DNA of 64,000 nt from Streptomyces griseiscabiei (GCF_020010925.1 NZ_JAGJBZ010000002.1:1922001-1986000), one strand, 5' to 3'; positions 7,359 through 16,476 are shown, counted from the stretch's first letter. Numbers and translations: made by a program. Notes: generated by a model from the sequence alone, not told the origin.

Positions 7359-8693
7359 ATGAGTCCCCCCGTCGCACCCCCGGGCTGGAGCCGCTGGCTC
7401 GTCCCCCCGGCCGCGCTCTCCGTACATCTCTCCATCGGTCAGGCCTACGCCTGGAGCGTCTTCAAGCCGCCGCTCGAATCCGCGCTCGGCCTCAGCGGCA
7501 CCCAGAGCGCCCTGCCCTTCCAGCTGGGCATCGTCATGCTGGGCCTGTCCGCCGCGTTCGGCGGCACCCTCGTCGAGCGCAACGGGCCGCGCTGGGCGAT
7601 GACCGTCGCGCTGATCTGCTTCTCCTCCGGCTTCCTGCTCGCCTCGCTCGGCGCGGCCACCGAGCAGTACTGGCTGATCGTCTTCGGCTACGGCTTCGTC
7701 GGCGGCATAGGCCTCGGCATCGGCTACATATCGCCGGTGTCGACCCTGATCAAATGGTTCCCGGACCGGCCAGGCATGGCCACCGGCATCGCGATCATGG
7801 GCTTCGGCGGCGGGGCGCTCATCGCCTCCCCATGGTCCGCGCAGATGCTGGAGTCCTTCGGCTCCGACTCCTCCGGCATCGCCCTCGCCTTCCTGGTGCA
7901 CGGACTGTCGTACGCCGTGTTCATGCTGCTCGGGGTGCTGCTGGTCCGGGTGCCGCGCACCGAGAAGCCGGCCGAGAGCGGCCCCGGCGTCCTCTCCGGC
8001 CCCCAGGTCTCCGCCCGCAACGCCATCCGCACCCCGCAGTTCTGGTGCCTGTGGGTCATCCTCTGCATGAACGTCTCCGCGGGCATCGGCATCCTGGAGA
8101 AGGCCGCCCCCATGATCACGGACTTCTTCGCCGACTCCTCGACCCCGGTCACCGTCACCGCGGCGGCGGGCTTCGTGGCGCTGCTCTCCGCGGCCAACAT
8201 GACCGGACGGATCGTCTGGTCCTCCACGTCCGACCTGATCGGCCGCAAGAACATCTACCGCGTCTACCTCGGCGTCGGCGCGCTGATGTATCTGCTGATC
8301 GCGCAGTTCGGCGACTCCTCCAAGCCGCTGTTCATCGTCTGCGCCCTGGTCATCCTGTCCTTCTACGGCGGCGGCTTCGCCACCATCCCCGCCTATCTGA
8401 AGGACCTCTTCGGCACCTACCAGGTCGGCGCCATCCACGGCCGGCTGCTCACCGCCTGGTCCACGGCCGGTGTCCTCGGCCCGCTGATCGTCAACTGGAT
8501 CGCCGACCGGCAGGAGGAGGCCGGCAAGTCCGGCGCCGACCTCTACGGCACGTCCTTCTTCATCATGATCGGGCTGCTCGTCGTCGGCTTCGTCGCCAAC
8601 GAGCTGGTCCGGCCCGTCCACCCCCGCTTCCACATCCCCGCCCCGAGGGAGGCCGCCGATGTCGTCCAGCGACAGCAGTCCGAATCCGCCTGA
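7359..8693 (+). CDS. Oxalate:formate antiporter-family MFS transporter
   Basis: The 444-residue membrane protein has the 12-helix MFS layout. Features of the OFA family are SIGQAYAWSVFKPPLE in the first helix region, the G-rich loops GYGFVGGIGLGIGYI and MATGIAIMGFGGGALI, and SDLIGRKNIYR between the halves. Its likely role is exchange of oxalate or a related dicarboxylate for formate at the inner membrane, by family and context. The ATG at 7359 is preferred because the first transmembrane segment follows within about 20 residues; a frame open from 7146 would add 71 polar residues with no family support and would run over operator A. The last 35 bases overlap the gene for its probable small subunit. 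A second OFA-family gene lies at 30952-32340. Confidence 0.9.
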   Translation: MSPPVAPPGWSRWLVPPAALSVHLSIGQAYAWSVFKPPLESALGLSGTQSALPFQLGIVMLGLSAAFGGTLVERNGPRWAMTVALICFSSGFLLASLGAATEQYWLIVFGYGFVGGIGLGIGYISPVSTLIKWFPDRPGMATGIAIMGFGGGALIASPWSAQMLESFGSDSSGIALAFLVHGLSYAVFMLLGVLLVRVPRTEKPAESGPGVLSGPQVSARNAIRTPQFWCLWVILCMNVSAGIGILEKAAPMITDFFADSSTPVTVTAAAGFVALLSAANMTGRIVWSSTSDLIGRKNIYRVYLGVGALMYLLIAQFGDSSKPLFIVCALVILSFYGGGFATIPAYLKDLFGTYQVGAIHGRLLTAWSTAGVLGPLIVNWIADRQEEAGKSGADLYGTSFFIMIGLLVVGFVANELVRPVHPRFHIPAPREAADVVQRQQSESA

Positions 8694-8796
8694 CCGGCGC
8701 CCCTTGATCATCTTTGCCTGGGTGTGGGTGGGCGTGCCGCTCACCTACGGACTGTACGAGCTCGTACGGAAGGCCACACAATTGTTCACCGGGTGA
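8659..8796 (+). CDS. Small single-helix partner of the MFS transporter
   Basis: The frame encodes 45 residues: a polar N-terminus with several serines and prolines, then RRPLIIFAWVWVGVPLTYGL as one membrane helix, and a basic/amphipathic tail ending in FTG. This matches the short protein that accompanies many OFA-type transporters and is annotated elsewhere as an MFS transporter small subunit. It overlaps the end of the transporter gene by 35 bases in another frame, so translation is probably coupled. Length, hydrophobic pattern and position support a real gene. Its biochemical role is not established, and a part in assembly or stability of the transporter is only an inference. Confidence 0.82.
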   Translation: MSSSDSSPNPPDRRPLIIFAWVWVGVPLTYGLYELVRKATQLFTG

Positions 8797-8946
8797 GCAC
8801 CCCGGACGCCCCAGGGCCCGCCCGGGGTCTGACAGAAGCCCACAACTCGGGCCGCGCATTACTGTCGCCTCACCCGTCCTCGTACCCGTGAGTCACTGAT
8901 CAGACTGGTGGATCCCGCTGACCACAGGCAACGAGGGGAACCACCC

Positions 8947-9894
8947 ATGAACGGCTCGCGGATCGCCGCCGTCGGCCACTACCAGCCCGCCAGGATCCTC
9001 ACCAACGAGGATCTGGCGGGCATGGTCGACACCAGTGACGAGTGGATCACGAGCCGTGTGGGCATTCGCACCCGGCACATCGCCGGACCCGACGAGCCGG
9101 TGGACGAGCTGGCCGGGCACGCCGCCGCCAAGGCGCTCGCCGCCGCCGGCCTCGGCCCCGAGGCCATCGACCTGGTCGTGGTCGCCACCTCCACCGCCGT
9201 CGACCGCTCCCCGAACATGGCGGCCCGGGTCGCCAACCGGCTCTCCATCCCGAACCCGGCCGCCATGGACGTCAACGTCGTCTGCGCCGGGTTCACCCAC
9301 GCGCTCGCCACCGCCGACCACGCCGTGCGGGCGGGCGCCGCCACCCGGGCGCTGGTCATCGGCGCCGACAAGATGTCCGAGGTCGCCGACTGGACCGATC
9401 GCACGACCTGTGTCCTCGTCGGGGACGGGGCGGGCGCGGCCGTCGTCGAGGCCGTCGGTCCCGACGAGGCGCCCGGCATCGGGCCCGTGCTGTGGGGATC
9501 GGTGCCCGAGATGGGCAACGCCGTACGCATCGAGGGCACCCCCGCGCGCTTCGCGCAGGAGGGGCAGAGCGTCTACCGCTGGGCCACCACCAAGCTGCCG
9601 CCCCTCGCCCGCGCCGCCTGCGAGAAGGCCGGGCTCACCCCCGCCGACCTCGCCGCCGTCGTCCTGCACCAGGCCAACCTGCGCATCATCGAGCCCCTCG
9701 CCGAGAAGATCGGCGCGGTGAACGCGGTCGTCGCCCGCGATGTCGTCGAGTCCGGCAACACCTCGGCCGCGAGCATCCCCCTCGCCTTCTCCAAGCTCGT
9801 CGAACGCGGCGAGATCTCCAGCGGCGACCCCGTGCTCCTCTTCGGCTTCGGCGGCAACCTGTCGTACGCGGGCCAGGTCGTCCGCTGCCCGTGA
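8947..9894 (+). CDS. Beta-ketoacyl-ACP synthase III-like protein (FabH family)
   Basis: The 315-residue protein has the FabH fold. The catalytic triad is visible: C113 in NVVCAGFTHA, His in VVLHQANLRI, and Asn in SGNTSAASIP. The N-terminal DTSDEWITSRVGIRTRH signature is also intact. The start at 8947 follows a GAGGGGA ribosome site. Family members condense an acyl-CoA with malonyl-ACP or act as acyltransferases in special pathways. No acyl carrier protein or malonyltransferase gene is adjacent, so it is not part of a normal fatty acid synthase cluster. It sits between the oxalate transporter and the GntR gene, and its substrate cannot be read from sequence. Confidence 0.9.
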   Translation: MNGSRIAAVGHYQPARILTNEDLAGMVDTSDEWITSRVGIRTRHIAGPDEPVDELAGHAAAKALAAAGLGPEAIDLVVVATSTAVDRSPNMAARVANRLSIPNPAAMDVNVVCAGFTHALATADHAVRAGAATRALVIGADKMSEVADWTDRTTCVLVGDGAGAAVVEAVGPDEAPGIGPVLWGSVPEMGNAVRIEGTPARFAQEGQSVYRWATTKLPPLARAACEKAGLTPADLAAVVLHQANLRIIEPLAEKIGAVNAVVARDVVESGNTSAASIPLAFSKLVERGEISSGDPVLLFGFGGNLSYAGQVVRCP

Positions 9895-9954
9895 GCTGGT
9901 CTTCCTCGTGATGTGACGCGTCCGACCCTCCAGTGGGCTGGAAATTGTGGGCCG

Positions 9955-9985
9955 TAGACTGTAGACGAAAGACAATCCATACTGG
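9955..9985. promoter_or_regulatory. Probable GntR operator B, upstream of the regulator gene
   Basis: The segment reads GACTGTAGACGAAAGACAAT followed by CCATACTGG. It shares TGTAGAC with the reverse complement of operator A and GACGAA with operators A and C. It lies about 70 bases before the GntR start at 10053, in the position expected for autoregulation. Confidence 0.6.
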
Positions 9986-10052
9986 CCTTGGCTTCTGCCT
10001 CTGGCCGACTTTCCGTTTGCAGTGCCCGGTGGCGCTCTGGAGGGGGATCGCG

Positions 10053-10727
10053 ATGTTGTCGGCAGGACTTCCGCAAGGGGCCGTGCCCCGGCTCGAACGC
10101 CCCGGCCCGCTGCGCGACCGCGTCTACGAGGCGCTGCTCGAACTCATCACCACCCGCGCGCTGCGCCCCGGCCAGCACCTCGTCGAGAGCGAACTCGCCG
10201 GGCATCTCGGCGTCTCCCGGCAGCCCGTCCGGGAGGCCCTGCAGCGGCTCAACACCGAGGGGTGGGTCGATCTGCGGCCCGCCCAGGGCGCCTTCGTGCA
10301 CGAGCCGACGGAGGCGGAGGCCGACCAACTCCTCACGGTCCGCACCCTGTTGGAGGCTGAGGCCGCCCGCCTCGCCGCGGCGAACGCCGGCACGGCGGGC
10401 ATCACGGCCCTGGAGGAACTCTGCGCGGAGGGCGAGCGGGCCGTCGAGGCCGACGACGTCGACGCGGCCGTCGCCCTCAACGCCCGCTTCCACGCCAAGG
10501 TCATGGACCTGGCCGGCAACACGGTCCTCGCCGAACTCGCCGCCCAGGTCGACCGCCGCGTCCGCTGGTACTACACCCCCGTCGCCCGCCAACGCGGCCA
10601 CCAGTCCTGGATCGAACACCGCGAACTGATCGCCGCCGTCGCCGCCCGCGACGAGACCCGCGCGACGGAGGTCATGCGGGCGCATACGGAGCACACGCGG
10701 AAGACGTATCACGAGCGGGAAAAGTAG
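10053..10727 (+). CDS. GntR-family transcriptional regulator with FCD domain
   Basis: The 224-residue protein has a winged helix-turn-helix at residues 15-80 (VYEALLELITTRALRPGQ, then LAGHLGVSRQPVREALQRL) and an all-helical FCD ligand domain at about 85-215 with the metal-binding histidine pattern (FHAKVMDLAGN and HRELIAAVAARD). The start at 10053 is set by GGAGGGGG 7 bases upstream. FCD regulators usually sense small organic acids. Operator-like sequences upstream of this gene, in the fdh/OxlT gap and in the ThDP-enzyme/SucC gap suggest that it controls the oxalate-formate genes in both halves of the window; this is inference from motif sharing. Confidence 0.93.
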   Translation: MLSAGLPQGAVPRLERPGPLRDRVYEALLELITTRALRPGQHLVESELAGHLGVSRQPVREALQRLNTEGWVDLRPAQGAFVHEPTEAEADQLLTVRTLLEAEAARLAAANAGTAGITALEELCAEGERAVEADDVDAAVALNARFHAKVMDLAGNTVLAELAAQVDRRVRWYYTPVARQRGHQSWIEHRELIAAVAARDETRATEVMRAHTEHTRKTYHEREK

Positions 10728-10763
10728 CGGGCGGAGAGGCCCGTCGGTGGCTAGGTTCGGGGC

Positions 10764-11009
10764 ATGTCCGTACAGATCGAGTTCAACGACCACAGCCGCC
10801 CGGCCGTCCGACTCGACGACGGCCCGGTGAGCAAGACCGAAGGGCGCTCGTACTTCTACACGGTGACGTCGTACGGCGCTGTGATCGTCTACCAGCGCGT
10901 GCACGCCATGAAGCGGGGCCAGGTGGTCGACTCGTCGGAGTACCAGCAGGTCGCCATGTACGGGCCGTCGGCCTGGTTCTCGGCGCACGGTGACCCGATC
11001 CCCGGCTGA
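10764..11009 (+). CDS. Small conserved-type protein of unknown function
   Basis: An 81-residue protein starts 36 bases after the GntR stop. It is soluble, without a signal or membrane segment. It has beta-rich character (SYFYTVTSYGAVIVYQRVHA), a tail reading YGPSAWFSAHGDPIPG, and codon use like its neighbours. I do not recognise a family. The short spacing and same strand make co-transcription with the regulator possible. A ribosome site is not obvious, although GGTTCGGGGC lies just before the ATG. It could be a stand-alone housekeeping-type protein. Confidence 0.6.
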   Translation: MSVQIEFNDHSRPAVRLDDGPVSKTEGRSYFYTVTSYGAVIVYQRVHAMKRGQVVDSSEYQQVAMYGPSAWFSAHGDPIPG

Positions 11010-11063
11010 CCGCTCCCTTCGCGCGCTTTGCCGGCTCTGCGCACCCTTCTTTGTCCTGTGAGA

Positions 11064-11100
11064 GGAGAAAGTTGGCGGCAATCCATGCGCAACTTCTTCC
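11064..11100. promoter_or_regulatory. Inverted repeat upstream of the ROK gene, possible operator
   Basis: GGAGAAAGTTG (11064-11074) and CAACTTCTTCC (11090-11100) are reverse complements at 9 of 11 positions, separated by 15 bases. The pair ends about 75 bases before the GTG start of the ROK regulator, so autoregulation or control of the sugar operon is plausible. Confidence 0.4.
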
Positions 11101-11173
11101 CAGCGTCGGCAGCCACTGCTACGTTCCCCTCGAAAGCCAAGCACGGCGGTGCCGATGAGGCGGGGAGGGGCTA

Positions 11174-12364
11174 GTGAGACGTATGACGGCTCGACCCGCG
11201 AACACGCATCAGGCCCGGCTGCTGCGGCTGTTGCGGGACGGTGGGCCCAACTCCCGGGCGCAGCTCGGGGATCGGGTCGATCTGTCGCGGTCGAAGCTGG
11301 CGGTGGAGGTGGACCGGCTCCTGGAGACGGGACTGGTCGTGGCCGACGGGCTCGCCGCCTCGCGCGGTGGCCGCCGGTCGCACAACGTCCGGCTCAACCC
11401 CCGACTCCGTTTCCTCGGCGTCGACATCGGCGCCACCTCGATCGATGTGGCCGTGACCAACGCCGAGTTGGAGATCCTCGGGCACATCAACCAGCCGATG
11501 GACGTGCGGGAAGGTCCGGTCGCCGTCTTCGAGCAAGTGCTCGCGATGGCGGCCAAGTTGAAGGCCTCGGGGCTCGCGGAAGGGTTCGACGGCGCCGGTA
11601 TCGGCGTCCCCGGACCGGTCCGCTTTCCCGAGGGCGTCCCCGTCGCCCCGCCGATCATGCCGGGCTGGGACGGGTTCCCGGTGCGCGAGGCGCTCAGCCA
11701 GGAACTCGGCTGCCCGGTCATGGTCGACAACGACGTGAACCTGATGGCCATGGGGGAGCAGCACGCGGGCGTGGCCCGTTCCGTGGGCGACTTCCTCTGC
11801 GTCAAGATCGGCACCGGCATAGGCTGCGGCATCGTCGTCGGCGGCGAGGTCCACCGGGGGACGACGGGCAGCGCCGGCGACATCGGGCACATCCTCGCCG
11901 TACCGGACGGCCGCCCCTGCGCCTGCGGCAACCGGGGCTGTCTGGAAGCCCACTTCAGTGGCGCCGCGCTCGCCCGCGACGCCAAGGACGCCGCCCAGCA
12001 GGGACTTTCGGCGGAACTCGCCACCCGTCTGGAGACCAACGGCACCCTCACCGCCGTCGACGTGGCCGCCGCGGCAGCCGCCGGCGACGCCACCGCCCTC
12101 GACCTGATACGCGAGGGCGGCAACCGCACCGGCCAGGTCATCGCCGGACTCGTCAGCTTCTTCAACCCCGGCCTGGTGGTGATCGGCGGCGGGGTGACCG
12201 GCCTCGGCCACACCCTGCTCGCCGCCATCCGCACCCAGGTCTACCGCCAGTCACTGCCCCTCGCGACCGGCAATCTGCCCATCGTGCTGGGGGAGTTGGG
12301 GCCCACCGCCGGCGTCATCGGCGCGGCCCGCCTCATCAGCGACCATCTGTTCTCACCCGCGTAG
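11174..12364 (+). CDS. ROK-family transcriptional repressor
   Basis: The protein has 396 residues. Residues 10-75 form a winged helix-turn-helix (NTHQARLLRLLRDGG, LSRSKLAVEVDRLL). Residues 80-390 are a ROK sugar-kinase fold with the ATP-type loop DIGATSIDVAV and the zinc motif GHI...CACGNRGCLE. The GTG at 11174 follows GGGGAGGGG at good spacing; an ATG three codons later is the alternative. ROK repressors bind a sugar or sugar phosphate and release DNA. The gene is followed by a sugar ABC transporter operon on the same strand, separated by a long hairpin element, so it probably regulates that operon. Whether the kinase site is active cannot be told. Confidence 0.93.
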   Translation: MRRMTARPANTHQARLLRLLRDGGPNSRAQLGDRVDLSRSKLAVEVDRLLETGLVVADGLAASRGGRRSHNVRLNPRLRFLGVDIGATSIDVAVTNAELEILGHINQPMDVREGPVAVFEQVLAMAAKLKASGLAEGFDGAGIGVPGPVRFPEGVPVAPPIMPGWDGFPVREALSQELGCPVMVDNDVNLMAMGEQHAGVARSVGDFLCVKIGTGIGCGIVVGGEVHRGTTGSAGDIGHILAVPDGRPCACGNRGCLEAHFSGAALARDAKDAAQQGLSAELATRLETNGTLTAVDVAAAAAAGDATALDLIREGGNRTGQVIAGLVSFFNPGLVVIGGGVTGLGHTLLAAIRTQVYRQSLPLATGNLPIVLGELGPTAGVIGAARLISDHLFSPA

Positions 12365-12410
12365 ACCCTCGTAGACCCTCGTCGAGGGCCACACCACTCG
12401 GCGCTCCGCC

Positions 12411-12591
12411 CTAGGCCGTGTCCGCAAAGTCCCGCCTGCCCCGCGACGCCTGGCACGCACTCTCGCCGCACCGGGCGAAAGCCCAAGTACATCCAGTACG
12501 AGGGCTTTCGCCCGGCACGCCGAGAGCACGCACCAGACGCCGCGGGGCCCGCCCTCCGGGCGGACGACGGGACTTTGCGGACACGACCTAG
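12411..12591. mobile_element. Long foldback element (MITE-like), full copy
   Basis: The 24-base ends (12411-12434 and 12568-12591) are inverted repeats with one mismatch, each starting at CTAG and containing TGTCCGCAAAGTCCCG. The inside is also a nested near-palindrome: CCGGGCGAAAGCCC pairs with GGGCTTTCGCCCGG, and GTAC-ATCCA-GTAC forms the apical loop. No protein is encoded. A shorter relative lies at 16343-16414. CTAG at both outer ends could be a 4-base target duplication. It sits between the ROK gene and the ABC operon and would fold in RNA. Confidence 0.75.
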
Positions 12592-12638
12592 CCCTGCTCT
12601 GCCCTGCAACCGGCCCGCACGCCCGCCAAGGGGAACTC

Positions 12639-14180
12639 ATGGCACCAGAACCACCGCTGCTCACCATGTCCGGCATCACCAAGTCGTTCCCCGGAGTCCG
12701 GGCCCTGGACGGCGTCGACCTCGACGTCCAGGCCGGAGAGGTGCACTGTCTGCTCGGCCAGAACGGCGCCGGGAAGTCCACCCTGATCAAGGTCCTGGCC
12801 GGCGCCCACCAGCCCGACGACGGCACCATCACCTGGCGGGGCGAACCCGTCACCCTGAAGTCCCCGATCGCCGCGATGCGCCTCGGCATCGCCACCATCT
12901 ACCAGGAACTCGACCTGGTGGAGGGCCTGTCGGTGGCCGAGAACGTCCACCTCGGGCATGAGCCCACGGCCGCCGGCTTCGTCGTACGGGGAAAGGCGGC
13001 CCGTACGTCGACTGCCGCGCTGCTCAAGCGACTCGGTCACCCGGAGGTCGATCCGGCGCGGCTCGTGGGGGAGTTGTCCGCCGCCCAGCAGCAGATCGTG
13101 TCCATGGCGCGGGCGCTCTCCCACGACGTACGGCTGATCGTGATGGACGAGCCGTCGGCCGCGCTCGACCCCGACGAGGTCGACAACCTGTTCAGGATCG
13201 TGGGCGACCTGACCGCGGCCGGCGTCGCCGTCGTCTACATCTCGCACCGGCTGGAGGAGATCCGGCGGATCGGCGACCGGGTGACCGTCCTCAAGGACGG
13301 GCGGGCCGTGGCGGGCGGGCTGCCCGCGAAGTCGACACCGACACGCGAGGTCGTGGCGCTGATGACCGGGCGCAACGTCGAGTACGTCTTCCCCGACCGG
13401 CCGCCCGCGCCGCTGGCCGACACCGCGCCCGTGCTGGAGGTACGGGGACTGGCGCGCGCCGGCGAGTTCGAGCCGCTCGATCTGGACGTACGCCCCGGCG
13501 AGATCGTGGGCCTCGCCGGACTCGTCGGCTCGGGACGGTCGGAGATCCTGGAGACGATCTACGGGGCGCGCAAGCCCACCGCCGGTCAAGTGAGCGTCGG
13601 CGGACGGCAGTTGAGGCTCGGCAGCGTACGGGCCGCCGTACGGGCCGGGCTCGGGCTCGCCCCCGAGGAGCGCAAGGCGCAGGGGCTGCTGATGCTGGAG
13701 TCCGTCACCAGGAACGTCTCCGTCTCCTCGGTGTCCCGCTTCGCCCGCGTCGGCTGGATCGACCGGGGCGCGGAGCACCGTGCCGCACGGGCCGCGACCC
13801 GCGAGCTGTCGCTGCGCCCCGACAACCCGGACGTCCCCGTCCGCACCCTCTCCGGGGGCAACCAGCAGAAGGCCGTGCTCGCCCGCTGGCTGCTGCGCGG
13901 CTGCCGGGTCCTGCTGCTCGACGAACCCACCCGGGGCGTCGACGTGGGTGCCCGCGCCGAGCTGTACGCGGTGGTGCGCCGGCTCGCCGACGAAGGGCTC
14001 GCCGTGCTGCTCGTCTCCAGCGAGGTCCCCGAAGTCCTCGGCCTCGCCGACCGGGTGCTCGTCCTGCGCGAGGGCCGGGTCGTGCACACCGCGCCCGCCC
14101 GTGAACTCGACGAACACCGTGTCCTCGACCTCGTGATGGAAGGAAGCCCGGTGGCCACAGAAGGGAGCCCGGCGTCATGA
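12639..14180 (+). CDS. Sugar ABC transporter ATP-binding protein (CUT2, RbsA/MglA type)
   Basis: The 513-residue protein carries two ABC domains in tandem, as in ribose or galactose importers. The first has Walker A GQNGAGKST, the signature region LSAAQQQIVSMA and Walker B LIVMDEPSAALD. The second has a degenerate Walker A (GLVGSGRSE), a full signature LSGGNQQKAVLARWL and Walker B LLLDEPTRGVD. Degeneracy in the second P-loop is normal for this class. It powers import through the permease encoded next, whose start overlaps its stop as ATGA. The operon continues with a binding lipoprotein. The transported sugar is unknown; the downstream genes suggest a glycoside, a keto-sugar or inositol. Confidence 0.95.
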   Translation: MAPEPPLLTMSGITKSFPGVRALDGVDLDVQAGEVHCLLGQNGAGKSTLIKVLAGAHQPDDGTITWRGEPVTLKSPIAAMRLGIATIYQELDLVEGLSVAENVHLGHEPTAAGFVVRGKAARTSTAALLKRLGHPEVDPARLVGELSAAQQQIVSMARALSHDVRLIVMDEPSAALDPDEVDNLFRIVGDLTAAGVAVVYISHRLEEIRRIGDRVTVLKDGRAVAGGLPAKSTPTREVVALMTGRNVEYVFPDRPPAPLADTAPVLEVRGLARAGEFEPLDLDVRPGEIVGLAGLVGSGRSEILETIYGARKPTAGQVSVGGRQLRLGSVRAAVRAGLGLAPEERKAQGLLMLESVTRNVSVSSVSRFARVGWIDRGAEHRAARAATRELSLRPDNPDVPVRTLSGGNQQKAVLARWLLRGCRVLLLDEPTRGVDVGARAELYAVVRRLADEGLAVLLVSSEVPEVLGLADRVLVLREGRVVHTAPARELDEHRVLDLVMEGSPVATEGSPAS

Positions 14181-15196
14181 CGCAGCCCGTGTCCCCGCCC
14201 AGGGACAGTATCGACAAGGCGCCCGCGCCGAACGGGCCCCCGGCGTGGCGGACCATGCTGTTCCGGGCCGACGTCCGCACGCTCTCCCTCCTCGGCGTCC
14301 TCGCCGCGCTGATCCTCATCGGCGGCTTCACCAAGCCCGACGAGTTCCTCGACACCCGCAACCTCCAACTCGTCCTCACCCAGGCCTCGGTGATCGGTGT
14401 CGTCACCGTCGGCATGACCTTCGTCATCACCTCCGGCGGCATCGACCTCTCCGTGGGCGCGATCGTCGCCCTGGCCTCCGTGTGGGCGACGACCGTGGCC
14501 ACCCAGGAGTACGGGTTCGCCGGCATCCTCTTCACGGCGGTGATCGTCGGCGTCGGCTGCGGCCTGGTCAACGGGCTGCTCATCGCCTACGGCGGGATGG
14601 TCCCCTTCATCGCCACCCTCGCCATGCTCGCCTCGGCCCGCGGTCTCGCCCTGCAGATCACCGACGGCAGCACCCAGGTCGTCAGCGTCGACTCCATCCT
14701 GGACCTCGGCGAACGCGACGCGTACATCCTCGGCATCCCACCCCTCGTCCTGGTCTTCGCGTTCGTGACGATCATCGGCTGGCTCGTGCTGAACCGCACG
14801 ACCTTCGGCCGCCGCACCGTCGCCGTCGGCGGCAACGCCGAGGCGGCCCGGCTCGCGGGCATCGACGTCCGCCGCCAGCGGCTCTACCTCTATCTGCTCT
14901 CCGGACTGTGCTGCGGCATCGCCGCGTTCCTGCTGATCGTGCTCTCCGGCTCGGGCCAGAACACCAACGGCAACCTCTACGAGCTCGACGCCATCGCCGC
15001 CGCGATCATCGGCGGCACCCTGCTCACCGGCGGCCGGGGCACCATCACCGGCTCCGTGCTGGGCGTCCTGATCTTCACCACGATCACCAACATCTTCGCG
15101 CTCAACAACCTCCAGAGCGATGTCCAGCAGATCGCCAAGGGCGCGATCATCGTCGCCGCGGTCCTGGTCCAGCGACGCACGGCCAGTACGACCTGA
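14177..15196 (+). CDS. Sugar ABC transporter permease (RbsC type)
   Basis: This 339-residue membrane protein has about ten hydrophobic helices and the CUT2 permease signatures: GMTFVITSGGIDLSVGAI near residue 75 and AAAIIGGTLLTGGRGT near 275. The first 40 residues are polar and cytoplasmic. Its ATG overlaps the ATPase stop by four bases, so the two are translationally coupled. In this family the permease works as a dimer with one tandem ATPase pair. Specificity cannot be inferred from the permease itself. Confidence 0.95.
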   Translation: MTQPVSPPRDSIDKAPAPNGPPAWRTMLFRADVRTLSLLGVLAALILIGGFTKPDEFLDTRNLQLVLTQASVIGVVTVGMTFVITSGGIDLSVGAIVALASVWATTVATQEYGFAGILFTAVIVGVGCGLVNGLLIAYGGMVPFIATLAMLASARGLALQITDGSTQVVSVDSILDLGERDAYILGIPPLVLVFAFVTIIGWLVLNRTTFGRRTVAVGGNAEAARLAGIDVRRQRLYLYLLSGLCCGIAAFLLIVLSGSGQNTNGNLYELDAIAAAIIGGTLLTGGRGTITGSVLGVLIFTTITNIFALNNLQSDVQQIAKGAIIVAAVLVQRRTASTT

Positions 15197-15271
15197 CAGC
15201 ACGGCCCGACAGCACGACGTGCCACGCCGAAGAGCCGACGGGAAGAGCCGCAACCGGAAAGGTCCACCGCC

Positions 15272-16318
15272 ATGTCACAGTTCACCAGCCGTAGAGGACT
15301 GCTCTTCGGGACCGCCGCCGTCTCGGCCGGCGCCCTCCTCACCGGTTGCACCAGCAATGAGCCCAGCAAGGCCGGGGACGACACGGCCGCCAACGAGCAG
15401 CCGGCCGCCGACGACAAGCCCGGCAAGGCGGTCACCATCGGCTTCGCCGGACCGCAGGCCGACCACGGCTGGCTCAACGCGATCAACCAGAACGCCAAGA
15501 GCCGTGCCGAGCGGTACGAGGACGTCACCCTGGAGATCACCGAGGGCTCCAACGACACCGCCCAGCAGATCGGCCAGATCGAGACCCTCATCAACAAGAA
15601 GGTCGACGTCCTGGTCGTGCTGCCCGCCGACGGCAAGGCGCTCACCCAGGTCGGCCTCAAGGCGATGCGGGCCGGCATCCCCGTCGTCAACCTCGACCGG
15701 ATCTTCAACACCCCGCAGGCGTACCGCTGCTGGATCGGCGGCGACAACTACGGCATGGGCCTCAACGCCGGGCACTACATAGGCGAACAGCTCAAGGACA
15801 AGGGCGACGCCCGGGTCATCGAGCTGGCGGGCCTCGACAACCTGGAGCTGACCAAGCAGCGCACCCAGGGCTTCGACGACGCGCTGAAGAACTACCCCAA
15901 CATCAAGAAGGTGGCCCGGCAGGCCGCCGAGTTCACGGTGGAGTCCGGCCAGGCCAAGATGGCCCAACTGCTCCAGGCCCAGTCGAAGTTCGACGCGCTG
16001 TGGAACCACGACGACGACCAGGGCGTGGGCGCGCTGCGCGCCATCGAGCAGGCCGGGCGCGACGACTTCCTGATGGTCGGCGGCGCGGGCGCGCTCTCCG
16101 CGTTCCAGGCGATCAAGAAGGACGACGGGGTGCTGAAGGCCACCGTCCTCTACCCGCCGACCATGGCGGCCTCCGCGATCGACCTGGCCCGCGCCCTCGG
16201 CCAGGGCAAGGGCATCGGCGGCCTCGCCGAGTTCGAGATCCCGGCCTCGCTCACGCTCTACTCGGCGGTCGTCGACAAGAGCAACGTCGACCAGTACATG
16301 CCGACCGGCTTCAAGTGA
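15272..16318 (+). CDS. Sugar-binding lipoprotein of the ABC transporter
   Basis: The 348-residue protein has a twin-arginine-type lipoprotein signal: [20 protein letters not shown] followed by the lipidated cysteine C26. A short linker leads to a type 1 periplasmic-binding fold ([25 protein letters not shown]-type loops such as [39 protein letters not shown]), as in ribose and xylose binding proteins. The hinge and ligand loop contain several aromatic and Asp/Asn residues suited to a sugar. It follows the permease by 75 bases and completes the importer. A short foldback element follows the stop. Confidence 0.93.
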   Translation: MSQFTSRRGLLFGTAAVSAGALLTGCTSNEPSKAGDDTAANEQPAADDKPGKAVTIGFAGPQADHGWLNAINQNAKSRAERYEDVTLEITEGSNDTAQQIGQIETLINKKVDVLVVLPADGKALTQVGLKAMRAGIPVVNLDRIFNTPQAYRCWIGGDNYGMGLNAGHYIGEQLKDKGDARVIELAGLDNLELTKQRTQGFDDALKNYPNIKKVARQAAEFTVESGQAKMAQLLQAQSKFDALWNHDDDQGVGALRAIEQAGRDDFLMVGGAGALSAFQAIKKDDGVLKATVLYPPTMAASAIDLARALGQGKGIGGLAEFEIPASLTLYSAVVDKSNVDQYMPTGFK

Positions 16319-16342
16319 CGAGCCCCGCCGGACGGGCCTGAC

Positions 16343-16414
16343 CTAGGCCGTGTCCGCAAAGTCCCGTCTGCCCCGCCCTCCGGGCGACGACGGGACTTTG
16401 CGGACACGACCTGG
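16343..16414. mobile_element. Short foldback element, internally deleted relative of the 12411-12591 copy
   Basis: The left arm 16343-16366 is identical to the left arm of the longer copy, and the right arm 16391-16412 matches its right arm. The central hairpin of the long copy is missing, and only CCGCCCTCCGGGCG-type sequence remains between the arms. The outer right base set reads CTGG instead of CTAG. It lies between the binding-protein gene and the dehydrogenase gene and could act as a terminator or attenuator there. Confidence 0.75.
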
Positions 16415-16476
16415 CACGCGGGCCGCCGCGTCGGGCCCCACCCCCCACCGCGCCGCGACACGAGGAGGACACACGC

